Positions 11,001 to 21,800 of a stretch of DNA of 64,000 nt are shown here, piece after piece. A program made the translations under genes and the position numbers. Positions within the stretch are counted from its first letter, which is position 1. Every line of letters starts with the position of its first letter. Where the stretch lies: assembly GCF_040436345.1 (NCBI RefSeq), contig NC_133221.1, forward strand, positions 25,435,665 through 25,499,664, read 5' to 3'. The DNA is from Pagrus major (lineage: Eukaryota > Chordata > Actinopteri > Spariformes > Sparidae). The notes under the pieces are model-generated. The model did no database searches, had not been told where the DNA came from, and saw only the letters and a list, made by a program, of their open reading frames with translations.

Positions 11001-13946
11001 GAGCGACCTCTACTGTACTTTAACTAATGAAATGTTAGGCCCATATGCGTTTGACTGATTCGTCTGGTTTGATGTTGGTCTGAAATTGTTGTTTTTTTAA
11101 CCTCAGGCCTTCTGACGGAGGTGCAGTGCCAGTCCAAACGACTCAGGAAAGGAGGTAAAGGCAGAGGACAGGAGGAAGAGGAGAGCACAGACAGCAGGAA
11201 GGTCAGCTCTAGCAGCAGGCTACCTGGACAGGTACCACAAACTAAAGCAGGGCTGACTCAGTGTGTTATTGACGGGGTGGCTGCCTGAGTGGATGCAAGT
11301 TTTTTGCTCATGCTGGTGGCAATTTGACTGCTGAAAGTTAAGTTCTGGCATTGTCCCCAGTCATTTAGACAGGAGCCTGGTTTTATTAGCATGAAATAAC
11401 TGCATGGGGGCGTTGCCAAGATGGCTGCCGAGTGGCAAGACTTGCCTAGAACAATGCCTTACTAAGATTACCCATTTAGTTCAAAGCACTGCTGTGCTAA
11501 AGTAGCTACAGCTTCACGGAGCCACTCACTCTTTCGGTTGGTCAGTTAATCATGCGATTGGCTGTCAGGAGTGAGATTTGATATAATGCTCTTTCAGGGT
11601 GCATGGAGTATTATTTCGCCATACTGATATATTCTGAGATATTGTACTGTTTGTGGATGATAATTAATTTGGGAAAAATAAAACAGCTTAACTGGGATGT
11701 TTGTTTTAGGCTTATCTAGCTGATAAAATATCCGACAAATCCAATATTTCCATGAATCAGTCCTGCTCAATGATTTGCAGCATTGCCCTCACTGGCCTTA
11801 TCCACTGAAGAGTTACTATAGAGATAGATACCACATTATTTATGGTATGGAAAAATCATTGTGTATTGCTACTGTTGGATGATAAGTTTGATTACTTTTA
11901 TGGCTTGCTGGGTGTTTTTATGATATGTTTGGGTAGTTTGTGTCTTTTGTTTCTTTTTGTTAAATGGTTTGGTTGATGAACAGTTCAGAACACAGATGAT
12001 TTGGTTGGTGAGAAGGTTGTTTGGTGGTTTGAATAAATGATTAGTTTTGTATCGGGTTGGATTATTAAGCAAAACTGCAAAAGACAAGCGTAAACTCTCC
12101 TCCCCCAGCTGTTCAAATTCACATGATAACATTTGTCTTTCATCTTAATGCACTTTCTATCTTATAGTTGTAACAGGCTGAAGTGATATCATGATTTAAA
12201 CTTGTGTTAATTTCCCCCTGTGCCAGGCTTTGTCTGCCACTTTAACCCGAGAACAGAAGTACATCGTGGACAGGATGGTGGAGGCCCATCGCCTGTACAG
12301 AGCACAGGACAGCAGCCCTTGCAGGGTAGGTAACAGTATGGAGACACTAGCTGTGCTTCCAAAAACACATTCACATGTTTTATTATGTTTCCCTCATGGT
12401 TTCTTGTCCGTGTCTGCTCAGTTGTTTGATTGGCCGTGTGCAGAAGAAGGGGAGGTGTTGTCTGATGTTGTGTCACCTCACCTGCAAAGACTGCTACACT
12501 TTGCCAGGACAGTGCCAGGTAAGATGGAGGGGGATATACAGCGTTCAGGATCTATAACCTGCTTCCTGCTGTGTTCACTTAAGAGAGGAATATAAAGTCT
12601 AATTGAGGAAAAATATTCTCAAAGTGCGAGGAAGTTTTTAAGGAGATCAAAGAGAGATGAGGAGCTATCTGTTGCTATGTGGCACTCCCCTGCAGAAGCC
12701 CATGTAAGCCAGGCCCTGCAGGGTGTTTTTAGCAATGCTCTAAGGATGTTGGTCTGTTTTTGTTTACTTCTTTGGTCCAGATTGAAATATCTCAATTATG
12801 GCCATGAAATTTGGTACAAAAATGTATTTCTGGGCACTAAGAAGAGAGAAAAATCTGTCTGACTCAAGAGATATTTCGAATAAACATAATCTGTATATAA
12901 AAATGAATATTTCTTGTTCCCCTCACAGGATTTGACCTCCTGGATTATTCAGATCAGAGCTCTCTTTTGTCCGTCTCCTCACTGGAGGTCATGTTCCTGC
13001 TCTCCGCTCAGCACTTCTGCCACAACCCAACAAGCCCCAGTCCAGGTGAACAACCTGCACAGTTTTATGATTCATGCTTGCATTTGAATTTGATCTTTAG
13101 TTAAAAAATACATTTCTTTATCTCTGTTATCAGTCATGCAGCTTTTCAGCATGTCAACACACAACTGGCTGAGAAATGTAGAGTCAAAGGAAAACATCCA
13201 CAGCAGGACGTTGGTGAACTCAGGTGAAACCACACACACACAGGTTCATTAAGAAAATATCTTACATCTTACAACCCGCAAAATATTCAAGTTACATCAC
13301 ATAAAAATGAGCAATTTCCTGTTTGCTGCTGAGAACAGGAGGCAGTGAGGATCTCTTCGGGCCGGTGCTCAACTTCTTCCATAGCATGGCGACGCTGCGG
13401 GTGACAGAGGCTGAATACACCCTGCTCACTGCTACAGCTCTGCTCTGCTCAGGTCAGACTGTGCTCTGTTGTTTGTGGATGTTTGGTCAGAAATAATCCT
13501 ATCAGCTGTCAAGTCAAGACATGCAAATGCTCTGTTCAATTGTAAATAATCTTTATAAACAGGAAGTAAGATAGTAAAATGATTGATTTACTCAGTCTGA
13601 CACAAAAGGGTAAAACAACTGTGGGAATTTTCCATGCAGTAGCTGTTTGACAACTTGAATGCATCACCCCGTCTTTGGATATAAACAAAAAAATACATCT
13701 GTTATATGTTTTAACATTGTTAACCTGTGTTCCTCTTCCCCTCCTGTAGACCGTGCGTCCCTGCAGGCGGCCAGCTGTGTTGAGAAGATGCAGGAACTGA
13801 TCCTGGACCTGCTGTCCAGGGCGTGTGGGGCCCAGGCCGGAGCTGCGCGAGGAGGACCGCAACGGTTCGGTCGTCTGCTGGGCCGACTGACGGAGCTACG
13901 AACCCTTCGTCACAACTACCTCCTCCTGACAAGACAGCAGCCTTGA
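4912..13946 (+). CDS. nr1h5: Farnesoid X receptor family nuclear receptor lacking AF-2 (nr1h5-like)
   Basis: Ligand-regulated transcription factor family; FXRs bind inverted-repeat response elements, usually with RXR, and control bile-acid and sterol genes. Coding exons: 4912-5011, 10360-10761, 10858-10998, 11107-11231, 12227-12325, 12422-12518, 12929-13045, 13134-13223, 13339-13452 and 13750-13946, 493 aa, all phases consistent. Residues 1-142 are a Ser/Pro-rich A/B domain, 143-210 a complete two-finger DNA-binding domain with P-box CEGCKG, then a basic/acidic hinge and a ligand-binding domain with FXR signatures such as GRLTELRT. The protein stops 13 residues after that motif, so helix 12 is absent. 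Contacts known in human FXR are changed: R331 to Leu, Y369 to Phe, H447 to Tyr, while H294 is kept. Start chosen at MREWTELEM; a second Met lies 8 residues on. The KASGYHYN and [11 protein letters not shown] forms favour nr1h5 over nr1h4, but the paralogue is not certain. It is tail-to-tail with brpf3. Confidence 0.88.
5555..6415. mobile_element. Two adjacent copies of the GTACTTAAGTAC dispersed teleost repeat
   Basis: The first copy runs about 5555-6068 and ends ATGTACTTAGTTACATTCCATCAGTG. A second partial copy at about 6290-6415 ends GTGTACTTAGTTACTTTCC. Both are rich in the palindromic motif TACTTAAGTACA. The same ending recurs at 62737-62766. Non-coding, non-autonomous DNA element. Confidence 0.65.
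7681..8150. mobile_element. Teleost MITE with GAGAGTTAGATGAGAAGATC ends
   Basis: Left GAGAGTTAGATGAGAAGATC matches the reverse complement of the right end (GAGAGTTAGACGAGAAGATC). A second inner inverted pair is the AGCGTAGCTTAGCATAAAG / CTTTATGCTAAGCTACGCT match. The interior, including TAGTGGACTATTTCCTG and GGGTGCAGTGACTTCCTGG, is a sequence very widespread in percomorph genomes. The small open frame inside it is not a gene. Confidence 0.7.
9643..10146. mobile_element. GTACTTAAGTAC repeat interrupted by another MITE
   Basis: Outer arms (about 9643-9688 and 10000-10146) carry the GAGTACATTTAC and ATACTTAAGTATG / TTTTACTCAAGTATTACTTT motifs of the repeat also found at 5.5-6.4 kb. Between them, starting at TAAAGGTGCAATATGTAAG (9689), is a copy of the second MITE family, including its GTTAGCATGCTAAGCAGCTAGCC core. 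The right edge of the insert is unclear. Confidence 0.6.
10360..10761 (+). CDS. nr1h5: FXR-like coding exon 2 (A/B domain and first zinc finger)
   Basis: Encodes residues 34-167. It starts [15 protein letters not shown], resembling the A/B segment AGPLG...PYSQ of mammalian FXR. A poly-Ser tract and Tyr/Pro-rich patches follow, then the first zinc finger from [17 protein letters not shown] to the P-box. Acceptor CATTTTCAG, donor AAAG|GTATTT. Confidence 0.9.
10858..10998 (+). CDS. nr1h5: FXR-like coding exon 3 (second zinc finger)
   Basis: Encodes [16 protein letters not shown] through [13 protein letters not shown], with the four Cys of the second finger and the C-terminal extension. The Cys codon is split over the next intron (T|GTGAGC ... 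CAG|GC). Confidence 0.95.
11107..11231 (+). CDS. nr1h5: FXR-like coding exon 4 (hinge)
   Basis: Begins [14 protein letters not shown], the FXR T/A-box region, then a Lys/Glu-rich and Ser-rich hinge ending in phase 0 at CAG|GTACCA. Confidence 0.92.
12227..12325 (+). CDS. nr1h5: FXR-like coding exon 5 (helix 1 region)
   Basis: 33 codons, phase 0 to 0, containing [20 protein letters not shown], which corresponds to ligand-binding-domain helix 1. Acceptor TGTGCCAG, donor AGG|GTAGGT. Confidence 0.88.
12422..12518 (+). CDS. nr1h5: FXR-like coding exon 6 (helix 3)
   Basis: Encodes the segment [16 protein letters not shown]. The His matching human FXR H294 is kept, and the helix-3 charge-clamp Lys (human K303) is Arg. 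Confidence 0.88.
12929..13045 (+). CDS. nr1h5: FXR-like coding exon 7 (helices 4-5)
   Basis: Encodes [19 protein letters not shown] followed by [10 protein letters not shown]. The Arg that pairs with bile-acid carboxylate in human FXR (R331, in FLRSA) is Leu, and the charge-clamp Lys (K321) is Ser. Confidence 0.9.
13134..13223 (+). CDS. nr1h5: FXR-like coding exon 8
   Basis: 30 residues ([20 protein letters not shown]...) between helices 5 and 7. Poorly conserved, but both splice sites and the phase-1 joins on each side fit. Confidence 0.8.
13339..13452 (+). CDS. nr1h5: FXR-like coding exon 9 (helices 7-8)
   Basis: Encodes [20 protein letters not shown] then [13 protein letters not shown], parallel to the FXR segment with EEYALLTA. 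The Tyr corresponding to human Y369 is Phe. Confidence 0.92.
13750..13946 (+). CDS. nr1h5: FXR-like terminal coding exon (no AF-2)
   Basis: Encodes helices 9-10/11 ([35 protein letters not shown]) and stops at TGA 13944-13946 after RQQP. The normal FXR tail with PLLCEIWDV is not present in any of the three frames downstream. Confidence 0.92.
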
Positions 13947-14345
13947 CTCTGACGGAGAGGACGTACCAGAAATCTGAAATATGACCACTATCATCTCGGA
14001 GTTTTAAGGACTAGATGGTCCTATATGAGCTGAGAAACTGTAGAGAAACATTTTGGAAATGCAAAGGTTTTCACCTGATACTGATCAGACTATGATGGAT
14101 TCTTTGGCTCGCTGTTGTTGATTTTTTTTCTCAGCTGACTTCAGTTTATTCAGTCCTGCAGTCATTATTGAGTTTCAGCTTCTAATAGGACTGAAGCATG
14201 TTTGTGGACTGCTGTAGTTTGTTTGGACAAAATATATTTTATAGGTCTTTTTATAACTGTTGTATACAGCTAACATGTAAACTTACAGTACTTTTTACTA
14301 TGCCGAGTATTGTTACAATAAAACAAAACTGCAGACTGCATGTCT
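13947..14345 (+). other. nr1h5: FXR-like 3' untranslated region
   Basis: About 0.4 kb of AT-rich sequence from the stop to the first canonical polyadenylation signal. No conserved coding signal is seen in it. Confidence 0.6.
14317..14322 (+). terminator. Polyadenylation signal AATAAA of the FXR-like gene
   Basis: AATAAA about 370 bases after the stop codon is the first canonical signal on the plus strand. The opposing brpf3 3' end lies just beyond it. Confidence 0.6.
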
Positions 14346-14478
14346 GCTGGACATCACTTTCACCACGCCTGTTAATGAGTGATTATCATTAAATGATATT
14401 AAAAGTGATCTCACCTTTGGTTTTGACAAGAAAAAACACAAAACTGCAGTTAAGTATCCCAAAAGTTTTAATAGAGCA

Positions 14479-14484
14479 TTTATT
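14479..14484 (-). terminator. Candidate polyadenylation signal of brpf3
   Basis: AATAAA on the minus strand about 1.13 kb after the brpf3 stop. A second candidate lies at 14774-14779. Which one is used cannot be decided from sequence. Confidence 0.4.
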
Positions 14485-15616
14485 TCCCAAAACAAGGAAA
14501 TACTGGTTCAGACAAAATATTTGGTGAGCAGGTAAAATATGCAGGTAGTACAAGCTTATAAAGGTGTATTTTTCCATTTGATAAAATGGGGCTCTGGACA
14601 ATAAATAGAATCTTCTGGGGGTCGACAGTGAATAATGGCGGTTGGTCTTGAATAAATTCATCAACATCAAACCAAACTTGAACTAATCTGTTAAAAATGT
14701 TGGCTGCATGATTTTAAAACCTCACTCCATTTGTTTTAAATAAGATTTAATTCTCAACTTTAACCAATATAGCTTTATTTCTATAATTCTGTCTTCCATA
14801 AATAAATTATTTCTCTCTGTATCAAAAAGAGAATTCAAATATAAAGAACAATGGCTCATTGTGTTGTATGCTCTGAATGTACACACACGTACAGCACAAT
14901 GAAATTACATCAAAGACGAGCTACGTAGCAAGTCAGGAATTATTTCATCTCCACAAATATACACAGCCTCGCTTTGCCCCTCGTGGGTTGATTGAAATAC
15001 GCATTTTAAAAACAGCAACATTAAATTAAATCGGGTTTGATAATACACATACATATGTACACAAAGTGTGCCTTTATAATATACAAGTGTCTTTGTAAAA
15101 GATTAAAATGTAAAAAGCTATTGTATAAAAGATGGCAGTGATCCATTCATACGTCTTCTGCGTCTCATATAAATATGTCAAATCTCTTTTCTGACAATTT
15201 GATTCCTTGGCAGTAGCATTATACAAAATAGAGGGGAATTCTCTTACATTTGATCCAGACACACACAGCTTCAACACATCCACGTGGAGTAAGCAGATAC
15301 CTCGATACAGCCCTGAACAGGGAATCAACGCTTACTGACTGCAGCAACATGGGACCTAAAGGGAACTTCATTCACATCTGGAGGTCCGCGTCCATGACAA
15401 TGACACGAAGGCAAACGCCACTGCTCTGTGCGTCAGACACTAGTGGTTTGGTAACATACTTTAGTCCATGACTGTGTGCTGCTACAGCAACCTTTCCAGA
15501 CCACAGTGTGAATACAGATTCGAATGGCAGCAGGACTCAGCCCACCTGCTGCTTTAAGACCAAAGAGAAATGCATAGTGGCTGGCTGTGGGTGCACGCAG
15601 GGCTCACTGTCGCCCT

Positions 15617-15800
15617 CTACAGGTAGTTGGAAGCCACAAAGCCTTGACTGTGGCTGACTCGGCTCTGGTGGATCATGGCGCGGTCGTACGCCACCTGGAC
15701 AGACTTGCGGATGCTAGACTTGCGACCCTCCATTATGCGCAGCTTGTCCCCCGTGTCATCTACACCCAAGGGTGTCACCTTATCACGTGGGAGCCACTGC
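15617..15800 (-). CDS. brpf3: brpf3 last coding exon (PWWP end)
   Basis: Begins in the split Trp codon of TWQWLPRDK and runs through [20 protein letters not shown] to the stop TAG (15617-15619). Confidence 0.96.
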
Positions 15801-18800
15801 CTACAACAACAAAGATACAGATTTAGACTGTTAGAGGCTTTGACGATGGTGATGACCACTTTCACTGCTTGTTGCCTGATTTGGACCTAAAAAACATACG
15901 CACATACATACATACACAGTATATATTTGTGTTTATACATAAAATTACATATAAAACTATCTTCATTTTTTGTATAAATGTATAAACACACATAAACACA
16001 CACACACACACACCTGCATTTTTTGTTTGTTCAAATTTATAGGCAAAAATAACTTTCAAGTAGTTATGATCCTCTCTGAATCAACAAATCACCCAGCTGC
16101 TCCACGTTAGTCTGTAGAATTACATTTGAGCATGTCTGTTTGACCCTCACCATGTCCGCTTGTTGTCAAAGAAGAGCACCAGGTAGAGCCTCTCATTGGT
16201 CTCCTCCTGCCTCTGCTCCCCCAGACTGAGGACGTCTTTGGGTGGGACAGGGATGGGCACCCCATTGTGCAGCAGGCCCTCTTCGGGCATTTCTGGGTCG
16301 ATGATCTGGAATGAGCGATCAGTCAGTCTAACAGGGTATTCAAGTCTGTTTCTAGCACTCGAACAACTATTCTATGGTCCAGCGATCTCTTGAATAATGC
16401 TTTTTTCCCTTCCTAGATTTGGTCAATATCGTCAAAATCACTTATTTAAGTGCTTCTCCACCTGTCGACAGCTCATACTAGATTATGCTAATTAGAATAA
16501 GGCATTACCAGAGCAGGATAGGAGGGATATCCCCGACACTTGGCCCACACCAGTTCTAGAGGTTCCAGCTCTGTCTCATCCTCAGACACTTGGCTGACAT
16601 GGCCTGCAAAACAGCAGCAGATGTCATCACCATTTAATGAATAAGAAGGAAATGACCAGGACATCCATACATACATATTCCCACCCACTAAGATTGGAGA
16701 ATTATACTTTGTGACACAAAATTCCATTTGGAAACATTTCTGAGCATGAGAGAGGGAAAAGAGGATGACACACAGAGGAAAAAATATAATTTAAATTCAG
16801 ATGACCATAACACAAGAAAGGAAAAAAAAACAAAACAAAACATACCAGTGTAATCTGAGTCTCCATTGACTATCTCCAGGAAGGGAACTTTGGAAAGAGC
16901 TGGTTTCCCAAGGCTTCGTTTGGGTGGCGAGCTGCTGTAAGACAGCACATTGTATTGTCAATGTGTTGTCAATCATTACAATAACCAAACAGCCACTGAC
17001 AACAGATACACTATGTCTTACATTTCTTTGTGGAGGACTGGACAAGGGCTGTACTCGGAGTCGGACCCGCCGTCTTTGTGCTTGATGAAGCCATTGGTCA
17101 GTCCTGAAAGCAAATGAGAGAAATCTCAGAGGAGCTGCTGCAGACAAAAACAAGACCAGGAGCAAAACTGGACAAAAAGAAAGGATATCTAGGCACACAT
17201 ATCTCTAGTCTCAATGAAAACAACGCAACAGTACGGTGGCAAGAGGACAGCACACATTAATCAGTGATAAGAGTGGGTGCAGGGGTGGAATTGGGCAATA
17301 TTTGTTTTGTTGATCTGAGGTAGCAGAAAACAAGTTCCTATGCTAGCTTGTTTCCTCAGAAGGAGGGCTCAGAATATCTGACTGCTACACAAAATTAAAG
17401 CTGCAATATGTAATAATTTTAGTTTAAAACATTCAGAAAATCCACTTAAATTATACACAGAATGTGAAGAAATAACAGTTTTGACATTACGACTAAGATG
17501 TCTATGTATTGCGTTGCAGAGACATCTACTGAAGTTAGCATGCTAACCAGCTAGCCCTGGCCCTGAAAACCTCTTTCTCCAAGTGGTGCAAAGCTCCTGT
17601 GCAAATGCCATAAATGCCAGCACAACCCTCCCCCAGTAGTCCAGCTAGCTGCACGATTAACTGAACTAACAAGCTAACTGTAGCTACAGTCATGGATGTA
17701 TTAACAGAATACAGTTAGCAGCAGTTAGCAGTTACTCCGACGATGAGGTGGCGATTTTTTTTACTTAGTGCACCTTTATGTCTGACATTGTAAAATAAGT
17801 AACTAGCATTAGCTAGCTAACCTGAAGTGATAAAGAAGATAATAAAAATGGAAAAATATTGCTCTGAACAAGTGTGTTCTGAAGACAAGAATGGAGATAA
17901 ATTTAACTGTAACATCTATAACTGCACTCTAACATGTCATACATCCCTTTGCATTTTGTTGCTGTCTGCCATTGTCATCATTGTCAGTCAGCAAACTTTA
18001 ATGAGCATCATATGTGATCACATCCTAGTGAATGTCTTCAGAGAGAGAGAAATGTGTAAGATGTCAGTAACTGAGTAAAGCTTCTCACCACTTTCCAGTG
18101 TATGATTTGGTGTCTTCTCCAGCTCATTATCTGACATGTCTCGAATGGGGTTGCATTTTTCATTGAGTGCGGGGGGTCCTGGGCTTTTCTGGGGGGTCTT
18201 AGATGGAGTGGAGAAGGGTGTAGAGGATGGGGTACTGGCTGCGGAGTTGGGTGCTGTTGGGGTGCTGCTTGTACTGTCATCCTGCAGCCCCTTTCCATTC
18301 AGCAGCGGGCCGTCTCTCTCTCTTAACAGCTTAGTTACGTTTTTTGCCTTCTTGAACAACACCGAGGTTCGTCGTCCGACTCCCCCGGTGGTTGGTCGTG
18401 GGGGGGTGCTGAGCTCTGGCAGGCCGTTGGCCACCACCTGTCCTTCACTGTGCAAAATGGGAGGCGGTGACACCGGCCGCTCCTGTGCTTTAGTGCAATT
18501 AATGTTCCCTGTGGCGCTGTCTGAGAGGTCATCGTCGAGCTTTAGGCGTTTGCAGGGCCAGCTGGGAGACTTGGGCTCCCCTGTGATTGGCCGGAGGGTG
18601 GGTGGCTCCAGAGGTGCGTCCCCTTGTCGTGGAGGAGGAGCTGGCCCTGTAGGTTCCAGTGTTGGGGGCGATGTGGATTTAAGGTCTTCTGGAAGATGAG
18701 AGGAGAAAAATTAATTCAATTTCACTCTGCGTTTCTTTGCAATGAATGCCCATTTAGTATGTAGTGTGATGTGGCGGTGTAGTATTCACACTGGAAAATG

Positions 18801-21800
18801 GTGTCACTTCATCATGATTTCATTCAGTCTAACCACAGCCCAGAGGGAGTTGAGGTATTCTGTAGATATGGAGGACCTTATCAAGACGAGTGAGTATATA
18901 ACTTTGCTCTCACACCTGTACACCAGCAACATGGTAACATGGCAGTTATGACTCAACTGACACAAATCACAGTGTTCTGCTGCTCTCCTCTACGGTACCA
19001 AGAGACTTTTTGACTGGACTAGCCTGTAGTCAGAAGTGGGATGATATGGCATGACTGTACGTGGCCAATGGAGAGTGGTGAGTCCATGAGAGTGATGTAT
19101 AAAAGAGGTGCAGACATAGAGTGCACTGGGAGAGAGGAGTTGTGAGGCAGCCATGGCTAACGAGACTCTGTGGGCCCCTACTTACTAGACTGGAGACAGT
19201 GGGGTGGTTGGGGTTGGTGCGTGGGGGGGACCCTGGCTCAATTACCTGAGGACAATGTTCCGTTAGCTCATGTTCACAACTGGTCTCATTGAATAAAAGA
19301 GGCTTTTAAAGGTTCATGCATTGGCAATTTCATACTGTTGAAACATCACTGCTTTTCATCACCCACCTTTGTCCAAAGACAAAAGCCCGTTGTCTGCCTT
19401 GGCGTCTTTGTCGTCATCTTCCTCGTCATCTTCATCCTCGTCCTCATCATCTTCTTTCAGATGTCCATTGTGAAGGCTGTTGCGGGGGTGCTGGCCCTGC
19501 CTGTAGCGGATGTTGTTGATCTCGCGACGAAGCAGGCGGATGCGTCGAGTTCGGGCGCCGCTGCATCGCATGGAGGTGACAAAGTCGAGCTTTTCTAACA
19601 GCTCCTTCAGCTGTTCGTCCACCGTCATATGAAGCCGGTTGTCTGGATCCAGCACACTGTCAACTGGACACAACAGGAAGGAGTCAGGAGAAGAGTGAAG
19701 ATAGCATGCATGTTCCACGAAGTGACGACAAGTATTTTAATTGAGGCTGATTCGCTAACCAATGACACATTCGCAAAAGGTGAGTCACATCAGCACTCAA
19801 CAATACCAAACTTACAAGAAGAAATCAGATTCCCAACACTGACTTGACAACTGTACCAGTATTAATATTATTAATTCTATATATATTTATATTATAAAAT
19901 TACTGGATATGGACAACACTGCTGTGTGCAGTTCGCCATAGCTAGGTAAACCGTTTACAGACACTGTATAGTGTCATTACTTAACACAGTTACAACAGAA
20001 ACAACTTCATTGACACAAAAACAGACCCTGTGAGAAATCTGTCCAAAATAACCCAGTTATTGCCCAACAGATGAAAATGTCAGACTGTACTCTAACTCGA
20101 CTACACAAATGCACAACAGCCTGAAAACAACACATGTACAAAAATAAGACATGCATCAGTGCCTTATATTGGCGGCAATGGTGCTAACATGAATTACCCA
20201 CAGGAACAGAAATGTGACTCATTTTAACTCCTCTCATTCAAAACTGAATAGAGAACATGTGCCCATTGAGTATTTTATATACACCGATTCCAGGACTGAG
20301 GTAAACAATGCTCACTCAGCAGTATTTCATTGAGAAATGCATCACCTATTAACAAACAGCCATTCAACACATTTTTGGAGCAGGGGCATTTGGTTCTCAG
20401 CTAGAAATAAAAATAAAAAGTGGAAATAGTATTATTTCTATTTAGGTACTGTAAGCAAACTCACACTTTAATTCATGTACAGTTTATAATAGGGTCAGTC
20501 CATGCCAACTCACCTAGGGCCTCCCAGTTCACGTCATGGATGCTGACAACATCTATTAAATTCATGGGATGGTAAAATCCTATAGCTGTACTCCAAATAC
20601 TTTTTAAGTTATGAATTTTTGAAGCTCGGAGAGTTTGAAATTGTGATATAATATGTGTGTTGAGTTTAATTACTAAGATTAATTTTTTTTTTAATATCTA
20701 CAGATGAAATAAAACCACCGAATGTGACATTACAGTCAGTGAAAAGTGTGAAAAAAATCACAAAACAAAACAAGGAATCACAAAAATGCTGAAATATAGT
20801 TTAGAGGACCAGACTTCAAAAATCCATAATTAAAAAGTATTTGGAGTACAGCTATAGGATTTTGCAAGGTCTCATGAATCAAATGGAAGTTTCAACATGA
20901 ACTTTTTTCGAGAAAATCCATGACATGAACTGGGAAAAGTTCTGGGTGATTTTGGGTGAGTTGGCGTGGAATGACCCAATAGCACATCTGAATCTGAACT
21001 AACTTGTAATCCCATCGATTCAACCTTGAGCTGCATTGTATTGATGTAAATGTTTCTTAATTGCACTTGATCATAGACCATGTATCCCTATAAAGTATTT
21101 AATCATACTAGAGGGATACATACTGACCCCTTTCCAAAGTACAGCAGATGTGTGTTTTCTCCTTTCCTGCGGAGTACCACCACTGTGACTTACCATCCTC
21201 CCAGGTGCAGCTGTAGAAGTCTCGTTTCTGTGGTGACTGTGGGAGGAGCATGCCAGTGTCCAGGTCCAGGCCGGTGTTGGTGGCTTGTCGTTGGGCATGG
21301 CGCAGTACGGCTCCTCCTAGGTCTCGAAGACGCAGTGCTGCCCGGTGGAAGACTGTGTCCTTGGCATTGTAGAGGAGGCAGTTAGACACCATCAGGTTGA
21401 AGTCGGCCTCCAGGTCAGCCACTGAGCGGTAGGCGTGACCCTCCAGCTTAGTGAGCATAGTGGAAAAGTCCATGGGCTGGCTGATGAACTCCAGGTAATC
21501 TGGGACCTGAGGACGAGACAGAATGATAGAAGTTAATGAGGAGAATGGACAATGTAGGCAACTAAAATCCACCTCAGCAGAAGCGTAAAGAAGTGGACAG
21601 GTGGAAAAAGTTAGTTAACTGCTGAGCAGTTTTAATGACTTTATTTCTAACGTTCAAGAGAGCTGCGAGGTGGGAGGGGTGCACTGATTCCAGAAATATT
21701 TACCATTTGTTTTTCCCATTGACAAAAATACTTCTACAGCTCCCAGTTAAATGAGCATTAGAGAATATTAAGAACTGGGTTATTGGATAATAAATTCAAA

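Noticed and set aside
18136..18699. A 187-codon plus-strand open frame
   Set aside because: It is antisense to the brpf3 Ser/Thr/Pro linker exon, whose splice sites and phase are secure.
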